Part shown: positions 10,720 to 19,315 of the stretch, piece by piece
Position numbering within the stretch: position 1 is the first letter of the stretch
Layout: every line of letters begins with the position of its first letter
Assembly: GCA_002355455.1 (NCBI GenBank)
Contig: AP017375.1
Location: 5,137,640-5,201,639, forward strand
From: Stanieria sp. NIES-3757
GTDB taxonomy: Bacteria > Cyanobacteriota > Cyanobacteriia > Cyanobacteriales > Xenococcaceae
Direction of reading: 5' to 3'
DNA length: 64,000 nucleotides
The notes under the pieces: model-generated
What the model saw: only the letters and a program-made list of their open reading frames with translations
Databases searched by the model: none
What the model was told of the DNA's origin: nothing
Translations under genes and position numbers: made by a program

Positions 10720-12339
10720 TTATTGTTTTTGGAGCGTAGGTGGTCGCCAAAAAATAATTGAATTATTAAGAGGTTCTATCGTAGTTCCAGGAAAATAAAA
10801 AGCTAAAATTTGTTCTGCTGACCAACCCAATTGCGCTAAATTATAAGAGCCATATTGACTCAAACCAACTCCATGCCCAAAACCACCACCTACAAAGGCA
10901 TATCCCTGTAATTGCTGAGATTGATTGTAAATAGGTTCAAGATAAAATAAGGTACTGCGAGGAGGTTCAAAAGCACTGCGAGCTTCATTTTTATGTAACT
11001 CAACTATACCTTGGTCGGTTTGAACTGTTAAAGTCAAAATTCTGCCTGATTGCGATCGCTCAGTAATTGCCATTGACTTAATAGTTTTAAAATTGGCAAA
11101 AGGATGATTATTTTTGTGCAGATATTTGCGTAAATCTCTATTAAGATCTTCCAGTTTACTTTCTTTGCGCCAGCGAAAAATACCTCTACCAGTTTCGTTA
11201 AATCCTTGCTTCAAACTCATAAACTTCCGAAAAACCGCTTCATCTGCCAAAGAATAACGAGCAAGATCCCAAACAGTAGTAGGAGAATCTATCACTGATT
11301 TAAGATAAGGACGTTGAGAACCATTCCAAATATCGCTAAAAGAAGCAGTTACTCCCCCATTAGTAGAAGAATAAAGCGCATCTACCAATTCATTTTGGTA
11401 GGTTAAAACCAATCCTTTCGTTTTAGCGATCGCATTGTCGGTTTGAGGGGTAACCCCTGTTAATCCTTTATATACTTGACAATGAACCGTCGCACAAAGC
11501 TGATAATTATCAGCAGCAAAACGACGCAAATTTCTTAAGGCATAAGTACGGGCTAAAATAGTCTGTGCTGCGATCGCTTGAACTGGTGCGTTAGTACCAA
11601 TTTCATAGGGAACTACTCCTCGAAGATAAGTTTCTAGAGGTACTTGATTAACTAAAGTAAAATTACCATAAGCATTAGGTTGAATTCGTAAATTACCTCC
11701 ATAAAGGTAAGTAGAAGAAGATTTTGGATTGGTTTTACTAACTTGAACTAAGTTTTTTTCAGTCGTAATTTCTACTTGATTGTGATGATATTTTTTGCCG
11801 TCTATCAACACAGTAATTTGAGGTACTTGAGATAAAACTTCTGTTTTTAAATAAGGAGTTTGATAACCATTTACTTGCAAACTTTTTAATAATAACCGAC
11901 GAACCAAAGGAGTAGGATAAACTTTTCTATCTGCCCAAACTTGCCAACGTCCAGGTTGCAAAATTTCTACTTTAATTCCTAATGTTTGCCAAAATTGAGC
12001 ATCAGCTTCTGCTGTTTCAAAGGTAGCATGACTACTTAAAACTAACTGTTCGGAAATTTCTGGTTTGGCTAAAGATTGAGATTCTACTTTAACTACTGCT
12101 TGTTTTGTTTTGATAATCTGTTGTCGGTCTAGAAAATTTATGGTTAACTGATCTTCGGCCGTACTCCGAATAATCAATTCATCAATAATTTCATCTTTTT
12201 CATCAATTGATTTAGCCCCTAATCTTTGCACAATCCCAATTTCCAGATTGAGAGAATTAGCCCAAACACTAGCAGACCAAACTGCTTCTAATCCACACAA
12301 ACAACCTAAAAAAATAACAATAAAACTACGACGAATCAT
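10720..12339 (-). CDS. SpoIID/LytB domain secreted protein
   Basis: A 539-residue exported protein: an N-terminal signal peptide (about 1-27), a SPOR-like segment around 95-150 (FWQTLGIKVEI, GRWQVWADR) and a SpoIID/LytB domain from about 215 to the end. SpoIID of Bacillus is a lytic transglycosylase acting on peptidoglycan with denuded glycan; LRGVVPYEIG holds the expected catalytic glutamate, and the conserved end FVGGGFGHGVGLSQYG is intact. Cyanobacteria carry such proteins without sporulation, so a role in cell-wall turnover or division is likely. It lies 35 bases downstream of the CheA-like kinase on the same strand and may be cotranscribed with it. Confidence 0.9.
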   Translation of the reverse strand: MIRRSFIVIFLGCLCGLEAVWSASVWANSLNLEIGIVQRLGAKSIDEKDEIIDELIIRSTAEDQLTINFLDRQQIIKTKQAVVKVESQSLAKPEISEQLVLSSHATFETAEADAQFWQTLGIKVEILQPGRWQVWADRKVYPTPLVRRLLLKSLQVNGYQTPYLKTEVLSQVPQITVLIDGKKYHHNQVEITTEKNLVQVSKTNPKSSSTYLYGGNLRIQPNAYGNFTLVNQVPLETYLRGVVPYEIGTNAPVQAIAAQTILARTYALRNLRRFAADNYQLCATVHCQVYKGLTGVTPQTDNAIAKTKGLVLTYQNELVDALYSSTNGGVTASFSDIWNGSQRPYLKSVIDSPTTVWDLARYSLADEAVFRKFMSLKQGFNETGRGIFRWRKESKLEDLNRDLRKYLHKNNHPFANFKTIKSMAITERSQSGRILTLTVQTDQGIVELHKNEARSAFEPPRSTLFYLEPIYNQSQQLQGYAFVGGGFGHGVGLSQYGSYNLAQLGWSAEQILAFYFPGTTIEPLNNSIIFWRPPTLQKQ

Positions 12340-12374
12340 AATAAATTTTATAATCTCAATTACTACAGTCAGAC

Positions 12375-15300
12375 TTAATGTTCTGCGGGTTCGAGATTAT
12401 CTAAATTAATATTTTCAAGTAAAATTTCTCCGTTGATCATTTTATGTGCAGCATCCAATAAAGCATCTTCTACATAAGGTTTCACAAAATAACCTTTTGC
12501 TCCTCTCTTAGCAGCAATATTACGCATCTTTTGCGCTCCACGAGATGTCAACATAGCTACAGGTAAAGAAGAAAGTTTTTCATCTTCTTGCAAACGAGCT
12601 AATAACTCTAGACCATTGAGTCTCGGCATTTCTATGTCACAAAATGCTAAATCACAATCTAACCCAGCTTTTAATTTATCCCAAGCTTCTTGACCATCTC
12701 TAGCTTGTTCGACTTGAAAACCAGCTTTTTTGAAAGTCATTGATAATAACTCTCTAACTGTTACTGAATCATCGATAATTAAAACGATTGGTTGAGTTCT
12801 TTCATCTTTGCTTAATTGAGCTTGACCAACACCAGTAGATTTAGAGTTAACCACCATCGAATTTGCAGCTTGATTGGCTCGATTAATTTCAATTAAACGT
12901 TGAGCCACATCCATTAATTCTTTTTCGGTATAAGGCTTGGTTAAATAAGCTTTTGCTCCTAAATCTGTGGCTAATTTTCGATGCTTTTCTGCACCGCGAG
13001 AAGTCAGCATTGCTACAGGAATTAGATTAAGTTTTTCATCTTTTTGTAAATTAGAAAGCAATTCTAATCCGTTCATTCTAGGCATTTCGATGTCACAGAA
13101 AATCATGTCACAAGGTAAACCGTTGCGAAGTTTATCCCAGCCTTCTTGACCATCTCTAGCTTGTTCGACACGATAACCTAATTTATTGAAACTAAGAGTG
13201 AGCAATTCTCGGACGGTAATTGAGTCGTCAACCACCAATACCAAGGGTTCATTTTTGATTGGTTCAGTAGGTATTTGGACTCTATCTGTCTGAGATTGCC
13301 AGAGATTGAGTCCAATTTCTGTAGTTCTTTTACCTTGAGCAATCTCAATTAGTTCTAAAACATCTCCAATGGGCATAATTGTCCCATCTCCCAATACAGT
13401 TGCTCCAGCAATTCCTGCGGGTTTGGGTACTGGACCTTCAATTTGTTTAATAACTATTTCTTGTTCTCCTAGAATTTGGTCTACTTGAACCGCTAATAAA
13501 TGATCTCCACTATGTAAAATAATTACAGAAACAGTATCTTCGTCGGTTTGACTACCACCGTAAATATTTGCTCTACTGAGCTGACGATTGTAGGACAACA
13601 AGTTAGATAAAGATTGAAAAGGTAATAAAGTATTATTCCAGTTAATACATTTGACTCCGTTGCTATTAGTTTGGATTTCGCTGAGAGAATATTCTTTGGC
13701 TTCTTCTACCCCATCGATAGGAAAAGCAATTCTAGTATTGTTGTAACTACAAGTAAGGGCTTTACAAATACTGAGAACTAAGGGGAGACGAATTGTAAAA
13801 GTAGTTCCTTTGCCCACTTCTGATTCGATGTTAATCGTACCGCGAATTTTTTTGAGGTCGGTACTGACTACGTCCATACCCACACCTCGTCCTGCAAAGT
13901 CGTCAGCTTTGTCTTTGGTACTAAAACCAGCATGGAAAAGCAAATCGTATACTTCTTGTTGAGATAAGTTTTGGGCTTGCGCCCAAGTCAAAAGATTTTT
14001 TTCAACTGCTTTGGCTTTGACTCGTTCAGAATCAATTCCAGCCCCATCATCAGAAACAGAAATTACTGTTTGATTTCCTTGAATAAAAGCACGAATCTTA
14101 ATTTTCCCCGTTGCTGGTTTTCCTTGTAAAACTCTTTCTTGAGGAGATTCAATTCCGTGAGTAATGGCATTATTAACTAGGTGAGTCATCGGATTATAAA
14201 GATGCTCAACAATCATTTTGTCGATTAATACTTCCTTACCTTCAATTTCTAGTTCTACTTGTTTTTTTAACTGATGGGAAATATTTCGTACTGCTCTCGG
14301 TAAACGGTCTGCGGTTTGACCAAACGGAGTCATCCGCGAAGAATTGATTCCTTCTTGAAGTTGAATGGTAACTTGTCGCAATGATTGAGTTACTTTGTCA
14401 GTCTCGTCAACCACAAACTGAATATCAGAAGATGCTTCGCGAATTCGGACAATTAATTCAACAATGTCTTGAGAAAGGAGGTGAAACCCAGTGAAACGAT
14501 CCATTTCTAAAGCACTGAGTTCGTCGTCGCTATCCTTTTCTGGCTCGGAATTGGAATTGAAAAAACCAGATTGGGTTTTGCGAGAAGAAACTTTAGAAGA
14601 CTGATTTTGTTGACGGCTGGCAAGTAATGCACCTTCTAAGAGGGATTTTTCATATAAGTCGTGCATTCTCGCACCGACATCCCCTAGAGATTGAATATGA
14701 TTTAACAAATTATCCAGGAAAAGACGCAAACGTTCTTGGTCTTCTTCTAGGCGGTTGCGTTTAACAACTAACTCTCCAATCATATTATTAAGGCTGTCTA
14801 GTTTTCTAACTGACACCCGCATTGTTTGATCGAAAGTTTGATTATTTGGCGACTGCGCCTGGGAAGTAGACCGCACCGAACTTGCTTTTACAAAAGACTT
14901 ACTTTCAGGTTCGTAGCTTTTAACAAGAGATGGTTCGAGAAGAGATGGCTCAAGCAAATCGTCTAATTCCCCTAACGTGTCGCTAGGTAAAGATTCTTCA
15001 AAAATATTTTCTAAATCTTCAAAACTATCATCAACAATAATTTCTTGAAGATTACTATCTAATTCTAGTAGTTCTTCTAAGTCGTTAACTTGCTCTAGGT
15101 TGTCGAGATTTGGCTGGATACATAGTTGAAGTTCTAAATCATTTAATTGTTCGGTTTGTGATGCTGGTGTAATCGAAAGTTCTTGTTCTAAATCTTGCCA
15201 ATTTAACTTGTCATTTCTTGCTGACTCTCGCTCTAACAAATCATTTTCAGCTAAATCTAAATCTTCTAAATTTAAATCGATTTTATCTTGATGCTCTGTA

Positions 15301-15650
15301 GCAAATTGAAGCAAATCTTCAGGTTCATCTTGAGTTAGTGTAGACGAAGAATCCTGTTCAATTGTATTGATGATTATTTCGCTGGGGTTACCGCCAGCCT
15401 CTAAATCGCCTAGTTCTTCATCCAAATCTAAATCAAGAAAGGCTAATGGTTCTGAGCTTGATTCTAATTGGTTAGTGAAAGAAGATGCTTCTGGTAAATC
15501 TGAAGTTGCCGACCAATAATCTTCAGCTTCAGTAACATTGATTGAAGCAGATTTATGATCTTGCTTCGTATTTTCACTATCATCAAATAAATGTATTAAT
15601 TCATCGTCCCAGAGGTCATTAGGTTCTATAGGCTGGTCTTGATTATTCAT
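12375..15650 (-). CDS. CheA-like hybrid kinase lacking Hpt (PilL-C type)
   Basis: About 1091 residues. Numbered from an in-frame start 31 codons upstream, the order is: acidic Leu/Asp-rich linker (35-300), CheA dimerisation region (308-480), HATPase (505-655; N box HLVNNAITHG, G boxes DDGAGID, GRGVGMDVV, GKGTTF), CheW-like domain (656-805), and two very similar receiver domains (833-955 and 985-1105; acceptor Asp884 and Asp1036 in CDIEMP). The N-terminal histidine phosphotransfer domain of normal CheA is absent. In Synechocystis the type IV pilus/phototaxis kinase is split the same way (PilL-N/PilL-C), and an Hpt protein lies 2.3 kb away. I chose the ATG at 15650 (MNNQDQPIEPNDLWDDE). Confidence 0.9.
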   Translation of the reverse strand: MNNQDQPIEPNDLWDDELIHLFDDSENTKQDHKSASINVTEAEDYWSATSDLPEASSFTNQLESSSEPLAFLDLDLDEELGDLEAGGNPSEIIINTIEQDSSSTLTQDEPEDLLQFATEHQDKIDLNLEDLDLAENDLLERESARNDKLNWQDLEQELSITPASQTEQLNDLELQLCIQPNLDNLEQVNDLEELLELDSNLQEIIVDDSFEDLENIFEESLPSDTLGELDDLLEPSLLEPSLVKSYEPESKSFVKASSVRSTSQAQSPNNQTFDQTMRVSVRKLDSLNNMIGELVVKRNRLEEDQERLRLFLDNLLNHIQSLGDVGARMHDLYEKSLLEGALLASRQQNQSSKVSSRKTQSGFFNSNSEPEKDSDDELSALEMDRFTGFHLLSQDIVELIVRIREASSDIQFVVDETDKVTQSLRQVTIQLQEGINSSRMTPFGQTADRLPRAVRNISHQLKKQVELEIEGKEVLIDKMIVEHLYNPMTHLVNNAITHGIESPQERVLQGKPATGKIKIRAFIQGNQTVISVSDDGAGIDSERVKAKAVEKNLLTWAQAQNLSQQEVYDLLFHAGFSTKDKADDFAGRGVGMDVVSTDLKKIRGTINIESEVGKGTTFTIRLPLVLSICKALTCSYNNTRIAFPIDGVEEAKEYSLSEIQTNSNGVKCINWNNTLLPFQSLSNLLSYNRQLSRANIYGGSQTDEDTVSVIILHSGDHLLAVQVDQILGEQEIVIKQIEGPVPKPAGIAGATVLGDGTIMPIGDVLELIEIAQGKRTTEIGLNLWQSQTDRVQIPTEPIKNEPLVLVVDDSITVRELLTLSFNKLGYRVEQARDGQEGWDKLRNGLPCDMIFCDIEMPRMNGLELLSNLQKDEKLNLIPVAMLTSRGAEKHRKLATDLGAKAYLTKPYTEKELMDVAQRLIEINRANQAANSMVVNSKSTGVGQAQLSKDERTQPIVLIIDDSVTVRELLSMTFKKAGFQVEQARDGQEAWDKLKAGLDCDLAFCDIEMPRLNGLELLARLQEDEKLSSLPVAMLTSRGAQKMRNIAAKRGAKGYFVKPYVEDALLDAAHKMINGEILLENINLDNLEPAEH

Positions 15651-15857
15651 AAGTTTTCTATTTTCGATTTGCTTAAGCTTAACCGATGCTAAAGAATTCT
15701 GAAATCTAATAAAAACGTTGGTAAGATAAGCCTTACCAGTCATAATGAATTAATATAGAAATTACGTTACTTTATATGATTCTAGTTTTTCTAAAATTGG
15801 AGCGTCAAATTAATTTCCCTAAATGGACTTCTTTTCAAGGATGATTTTAATTATTAT

Positions 15858-16739
15858 ATGACATCTCCTACTGCAACCTTGCTTGTTTCTTGTCCCGATC
15901 GCCCTGGATTAGTAGCAAAAATTGCTAATTTTATCTATTCTAATGGTGGCAATATTATTCATGCCGATCAACACACAGATTTTACGGAGGGTTTATTTTT
16001 AATTAGGATTGAATGGCAGCTTGAAGGTTTTTTGTTACCCAGGGACGTAATTAATACAGCTTTTGCTGCGATCGCTGCGCGCCTCGGCGAAGCCGAGATC
16101 GCAAAACCTATTGAAGCAACCTGGCAATTACATTTTTCTGATACTGTTCCTAGGATTGCAATCTGGGTCACTAAGCAAGATCATTGTTTATTAGATTTAC
16201 TATGGCGACATCAAGCTAAAGAACTTCCTGCTCAAATTGCATTAATAATTAGCAATCATGATCATTTAAAACCTATTGCTCAACAATTTAATTTGGATTT
16301 TTATCAATTTCCAATTACTAAAGATAATAAATTAGAACAAGAAGCTAAAGAGTTAGAGTTACTCCAAAAATATCAAATAGATTTAATTGTCTTAGCGAAA
16401 TATCTGCAAATTCTCAGTGCTGATTTTGTAACGAAGTTTCCTAATATTATTAATATTCATCATTCATTCTTGCCCGCTTTTCCTGGAGCAAATCCCTATC
16501 ATCGTGCTTATGAAAGAGGAGTCAAAATTATCGGTGCGACGGCTCATTATGTAACTGCTGATCTTGATGAAGGCCCTATTATTGAACAAGAAGTAGTTCG
16601 AGTTAGTCATCGCGATACTGTGGCGGATTTGATTCGCAAAGGTAAAGATTTAGAACGATTAGTTTTGTCTCGTGCGGTTAGACTGCATTTACAAAATCGA
16701 GTTTTAGTTTATGGTAATCGTACAGTAGTTTTTAGTTAA
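15858..16739 (+). CDS. purU: Formyltetrahydrofolate deformylase
   Basis: A 293-residue enzyme that hydrolyses 10-formyl-THF to formate and THF, balancing the one-carbon pool. An N-terminal ACT domain (1-80; LVSCPDRPGLVAKIANF) is followed by the formyltransferase fold, with the catalytic set Asn199, His201 and Asp237 in NIINIHHSFLPAF and ADLDEGP. The length is about nine residues more than usual, and the DNA for residues 71-82 (16069-16102) is a GC-rich palindromic stretch next to a HIP1 site, so the excess may be a small in-frame insertion. It shares a TTAA at its stop with the convergent yraN gene. Confidence 0.95.
   Translation: MTSPTATLLVSCPDRPGLVAKIANFIYSNGGNIIHADQHTDFTEGLFLIRIEWQLEGFLLPRDVINTAFAAIAARLGEAEIAKPIEATWQLHFSDTVPRIAIWVTKQDHCLLDLLWRHQAKELPAQIALIISNHDHLKPIAQQFNLDFYQFPITKDNKLEQEAKELELLQKYQIDLIVLAKYLQILSADFVTKFPNIINIHHSFLPAFPGANPYHRAYERGVKIIGATAHYVTADLDEGPIIEQEVVRVSHRDTVADLIRKGKDLERLVLSRAVRLHLQNRVLVYGNRTVVFS
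16069..16102. repeat. GC-rich HIP1-linked palindrome inside purU
   Basis: Starts with GCGATCGC and continues with the inverted arms CTCGGC and GCCGAG, ending in ATCGC. The core GCGAAGCCGAG (16087-16097) is found again, on the other strand, at 36574-36584 in the EI24-like gene, also next to a HIP1 site. It stands out from the AT-rich purU context and keeps the frame open. Confidence 0.6.
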
Positions 16740-17125
16740 TTAAAATCAAAAGCAGCTCGGATATACTCTTTTAGAGTAAAAATAAATTCATTTTTTTGTC
16801 TTAGTTTTTGTTGATAACTGACTAAGGCGACATCAAAACGGCAGGGAAAATTAATCAATTCAGGATGTTCTGATAAAAATAATTCAGCACTCAAAAAAAG
16901 CTTGTGTTGTTTCTGATGATTAATTGCCAATAATCCATTAGCATCCCAATTTTTGTGGCTACGGGTTTTGACTTCTACAAATACTAAATTATTAATATTT
17001 TGTTCATAAAAGATTAAATCAATTTCTCCCCAACGACAACGCCAACGATGATAATACAATTGATAGCCCTGGGTTTCTAGCCATTGGGCCACAAATTTTT
17101 CTCCTAATTCACCAACTTTATTCAT
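16736..17125 (-). CDS. yraN: YraN family nuclease-like protein (UPF0102)
   Basis: A 129-residue protein with the restriction-endonuclease-like fold pattern of UPF0102: GELGEKFVAQWLETQGY at the N-terminus, WGEIDLIF holding the acidic residue, and FVEVKTRSH with the E-x-K pair. The family is predicted to bind or cut DNA, possibly branched structures; the role is not established. The gene converges on purU, and the two stop codons share the bases TTAA at 16736-16739. The upstream side is a repeat-rich 158-base gap. Confidence 0.88.
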   Translation of the reverse strand: MNKVGELGEKFVAQWLETQGYQLYYHRWRCRWGEIDLIFYEQNINNLVFVEVKTRSHKNWDANGLLAINHQKQHKLFLSAELFLSEHPELINFPCRFDVALVSYQQKLRQKNEFIFTLKEYIRAAFDFN

Positions 17126-17159
17126 AAAAAAAAATAATATTCATTGTTTTAAGCTACTA

Positions 17160-17280
17160 ACAATTGGTAGTAGTAACTAATAACTGGTGTACAGACGTAA
17201 CATGTTGCGGTGAGACCATGCGCACCTGCGGCCGCAAAGGAACGCTCACCAAGACACTCCTCTAGTGATAACTGGTAACT
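17160..17280. repeat. GC-rich palindromic element within TAACTGG repeats
   Basis: A GC-rich insert, about 17187-17262, sits between copies of TAACTGGT-type repeat on the left (17182-17189) and right (17270-17277). It has terminal inverted arms GGTGAG (17209-17214) and CTCACC (17245-17250) and a perfect 10-base inner palindrome TGCGGCCGCA. No reading frame of note. It resembles the recJ insertion in having CGGTGA/TCACC ends inside a heptamer repeat array. Confidence 0.55.
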
Positions 17281-17283
17281 GAA

Positions 17284-17979
17284 ATGACACAACCAAAAGT
17301 AATTTTTTTTGATGCAGTAGGGACATTATTTGGCGTAAGAGGCAGTGTAGGAGAAGCTTATCAACAAATAGCCCTAAAGTTCGGAGTAGAAACTAATGCT
17401 ATTGATTTAAATATCGCTTTTTTAAATAGTTTTAAAACAGCGCCTCCTCCTATTTTTCCCAATGTGCCATTAGAATATCTACCTCAACAAGAATATAATT
17501 GGTGGTTTGCGATCGCTCAGGCTACTTTTGCTCAAGTTGGGGTTTTAGATCAGTTTAATAATTTTGAAGTTTTTTTTGCTGAACTTTATCATTATTTTGC
17601 CACTGAAAAACCTTGGTATATCTATTCAGATGTATTACCAACTTTACAAAAATGGCAAAGCCGAGGTGTAGAGTTAGGAATTATTTCTAATTTTGATACT
17701 CGTTTAGAGCAGGTAATTGAATTATTAAATTTAAAATCATTTTTTAAGACAATCACAATTTCTAGTTTGGTTGGCGCAGCCAAGCCAGAGTCTAAAATTT
17801 TCTTGACTGCTTTAGCTAAACATAATTGTTCGTCTCAACAAGCTTGGCATATTGGTGATAGTTTTACCGAAGATTATCAAGGTGCTAATCAAATTGGGAT
17901 GAAAGCATTTTGGTTAAATCGATCTGAGGAATTATCCTTCAGTAAAAACCAACTACCCAATTTAAATCGTCTGGGATAA
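17284..17979 (+). CDS. HAD family hydrolase (HAD-IA)
   Basis: A 231-residue phosphatase-like protein. Motif I FFDAVGTLFG holds the nucleophile Asp10; motif II IISNFD, motif III lysine in AAKPESKIF and motif IV HIGDSFTEDYQGA are all present, with a helical cap between motifs I and II. It most resembles the HDHD3-like branch of HAD phosphatases; the substrate is unknown. ATG start at 17284, just after the repeat-rich gap. It lies 54 bases upstream of the Hpt gene on the same strand, so the two may be cotranscribed, but a functional link is not evident. Confidence 0.88.
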   Translation: MTQPKVIFFDAVGTLFGVRGSVGEAYQQIALKFGVETNAIDLNIAFLNSFKTAPPPIFPNVPLEYLPQQEYNWWFAIAQATFAQVGVLDQFNNFEVFFAELYHYFATEKPWYIYSDVLPTLQKWQSRGVELGIISNFDTRLEQVIELLNLKSFFKTITISSLVGAAKPESKIFLTALAKHNCSSQQAWHIGDSFTEDYQGANQIGMKAFWLNRSEELSFSKNQLPNLNRLG

Positions 17980-18033
17980 ACTTGTGTTTAAATAATTTGA
18001 ATTCAATTATGGTTGAATAAGGGGGCAATAACC

Positions 18034-18945
18034 TTGGATACGGCAAGTCAACAGAGGATTTTAGGCTATTTTATCGAAGAAGCAAAAGAACATCTCCAAA
18101 CTTTAGAACAGGGGATTTTACAATTATCCACTGCGGTTAAAGATACAGAAATGGTTAATGAAATGTTCCGCGCAGCTCACTCGGTTAAAGGCGGTGCAGC
18201 AATGTTGGGTTATAGCACCATTCAAAAAACTGCTCATCGTCTAGAAGATTCTTTTAAAGTATTGCGGGAACATCCTGTCAATGTCGATCAAAAGCTAGAA
18301 TCTCTTTTTTTGACAGGATATGATTATCTACAAGATTTAATTGAAAGACTAGAAAGCTCTCCTAATTTTCGTGATGAAGATGCTTTAGAAATCCTTGAAC
18401 AAGCCGAGTCTAATTTTACTTTATTGCAAAATTATTTAAAAGAATTATTAGCAGGAAATCAATCGGGAATAACCACTTCAGAAGCTTCAATTAATATTGC
18501 CGAAGAAATTAAAGAAACTCTTAAAAAAATGTTGTCGTTATTTAAGCAGCCAGATAGCCCAGCAAATCGACAACAACTTCAACAATTATGTCAAAATTTA
18601 GCAAAATTAGCTCCTGAACAACCTAATTGGCAAAATTTAATTAAGACTGCTACTTTAGCCCTGGCTAATACTAAATATCCTTATAATACTGTTGCTCAAA
18701 TTGTTATTAAAGAATTAAAACTCTGTGGCGATTTTCTTCATGGTGGACAAGGAGAGCAAATTGTCCCTAGTAATAATCTTAAACAATTAGCTGCTACTGC
18801 GACTAAAACTGTTCCCCCTGGTAAGGTTGCTCAAATAAGTATTCCTGTAGAACCTCAAGCTGCCGCGATCGCACTCCTTAAATCCTTTAATAAACAACAA
18901 ATAGCTCAAATTATTAAAATTCTTTCTAGTCAAATTCAAATTTAG
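18034..18945 (+). CDS. Stand-alone Hpt protein (PilL-N type)
   Basis: About 303 residues. The N-terminal 100 residues form a histidine phosphotransfer domain: FIEEAKEHLQTLEQGIL, then FRAAHSVKGGAAMLGY with the phospho-accepting histidine (about residue 49 from this start), then TAHRLEDSFKVL. The rest is helical and Gln/Leu-rich without a known catalytic motif. It lacks a kinase core, and the nearby CheA-like kinase lacks an Hpt, so the two most likely reconstitute one PilL-type kinase. I chose TTG at 18034 because AAGGGGG lies eight bases upstream; a TTG at 18013 would overlap that Shine-Dalgarno. Confidence 0.85.
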   Translation: MDTASQQRILGYFIEEAKEHLQTLEQGILQLSTAVKDTEMVNEMFRAAHSVKGGAAMLGYSTIQKTAHRLEDSFKVLREHPVNVDQKLESLFLTGYDYLQDLIERLESSPNFRDEDALEILEQAESNFTLLQNYLKELLAGNQSGITTSEASINIAEEIKETLKKMLSLFKQPDSPANRQQLQQLCQNLAKLAPEQPNWQNLIKTATLALANTKYPYNTVAQIVIKELKLCGDFLHGGQGEQIVPSNNLKQLAATATKTVPPGKVAQISIPVEPQAAAIALLKSFNKQQIAQIIKILSSQIQI

Positions 18946-19034
18946 AACAAAAATAACTTCAAAACAGAAGCAGATAGTTACCACAGCTAATATATGTCAT
19001 AATAAATACTTATAAATTAATTGCTAAATTAGAA

Positions 19035-19310
19035 TTGGCTGTGTTTCAACTATTAAATATCTTAGTTGAGGCGAGCGAGTCAGGGATAACTCTACTCCGC
19101 TTCTTGTTGCCTTGCGCTCTAATTAGTTTGATTGGCTTGAGTTTAATTAATTTTATTCTTGATGCTGTAGCACGAGCTAAACAGATGCATCAGATTCCAT
19201 GTACTCAATGTCGTTTCTTTACTAACGACCATCGTTTAAAATGTACAATTCAACCTCAAATTGCTAATACAGAACAAGCAATTGATTGCTCTGACTACCG
19301 TTCGGATTGA
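19035..19310 (+). CDS. Small membrane protein with four cysteines
   Basis: About 91 residues from a TTG at 19035 (a GTG at 19041 is equally plausible). One hydrophobic segment (about 20-45) is followed by a short soluble tail containing CTQCRFF, KCTI and DCSDY. Four cysteines in such a small tail suggest a zinc or iron-sulphur site, or disulphides, but this is inference. I do not recognise a named family, though the layout looks conserved. The stop codon is immediately upstream of the cupin gene, and the two are probably cotranscribed. Confidence 0.62.
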   Translation: MAVFQLLNILVEASESGITLLRFLLPCALISLIGLSLINFILDAVARAKQMHQIPCTQCRFFTNDHRLKCTIQPQIANTEQAIDCSDYRSD

Positions 19311-19315
19311 TAATT

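Noticed and set aside
17218-17265. Mini-ORF MRTCGRKGTLTKTLL
   Set aside because: It lies inside a GC-rich palindromic repeat element and has no ribosome-binding site.
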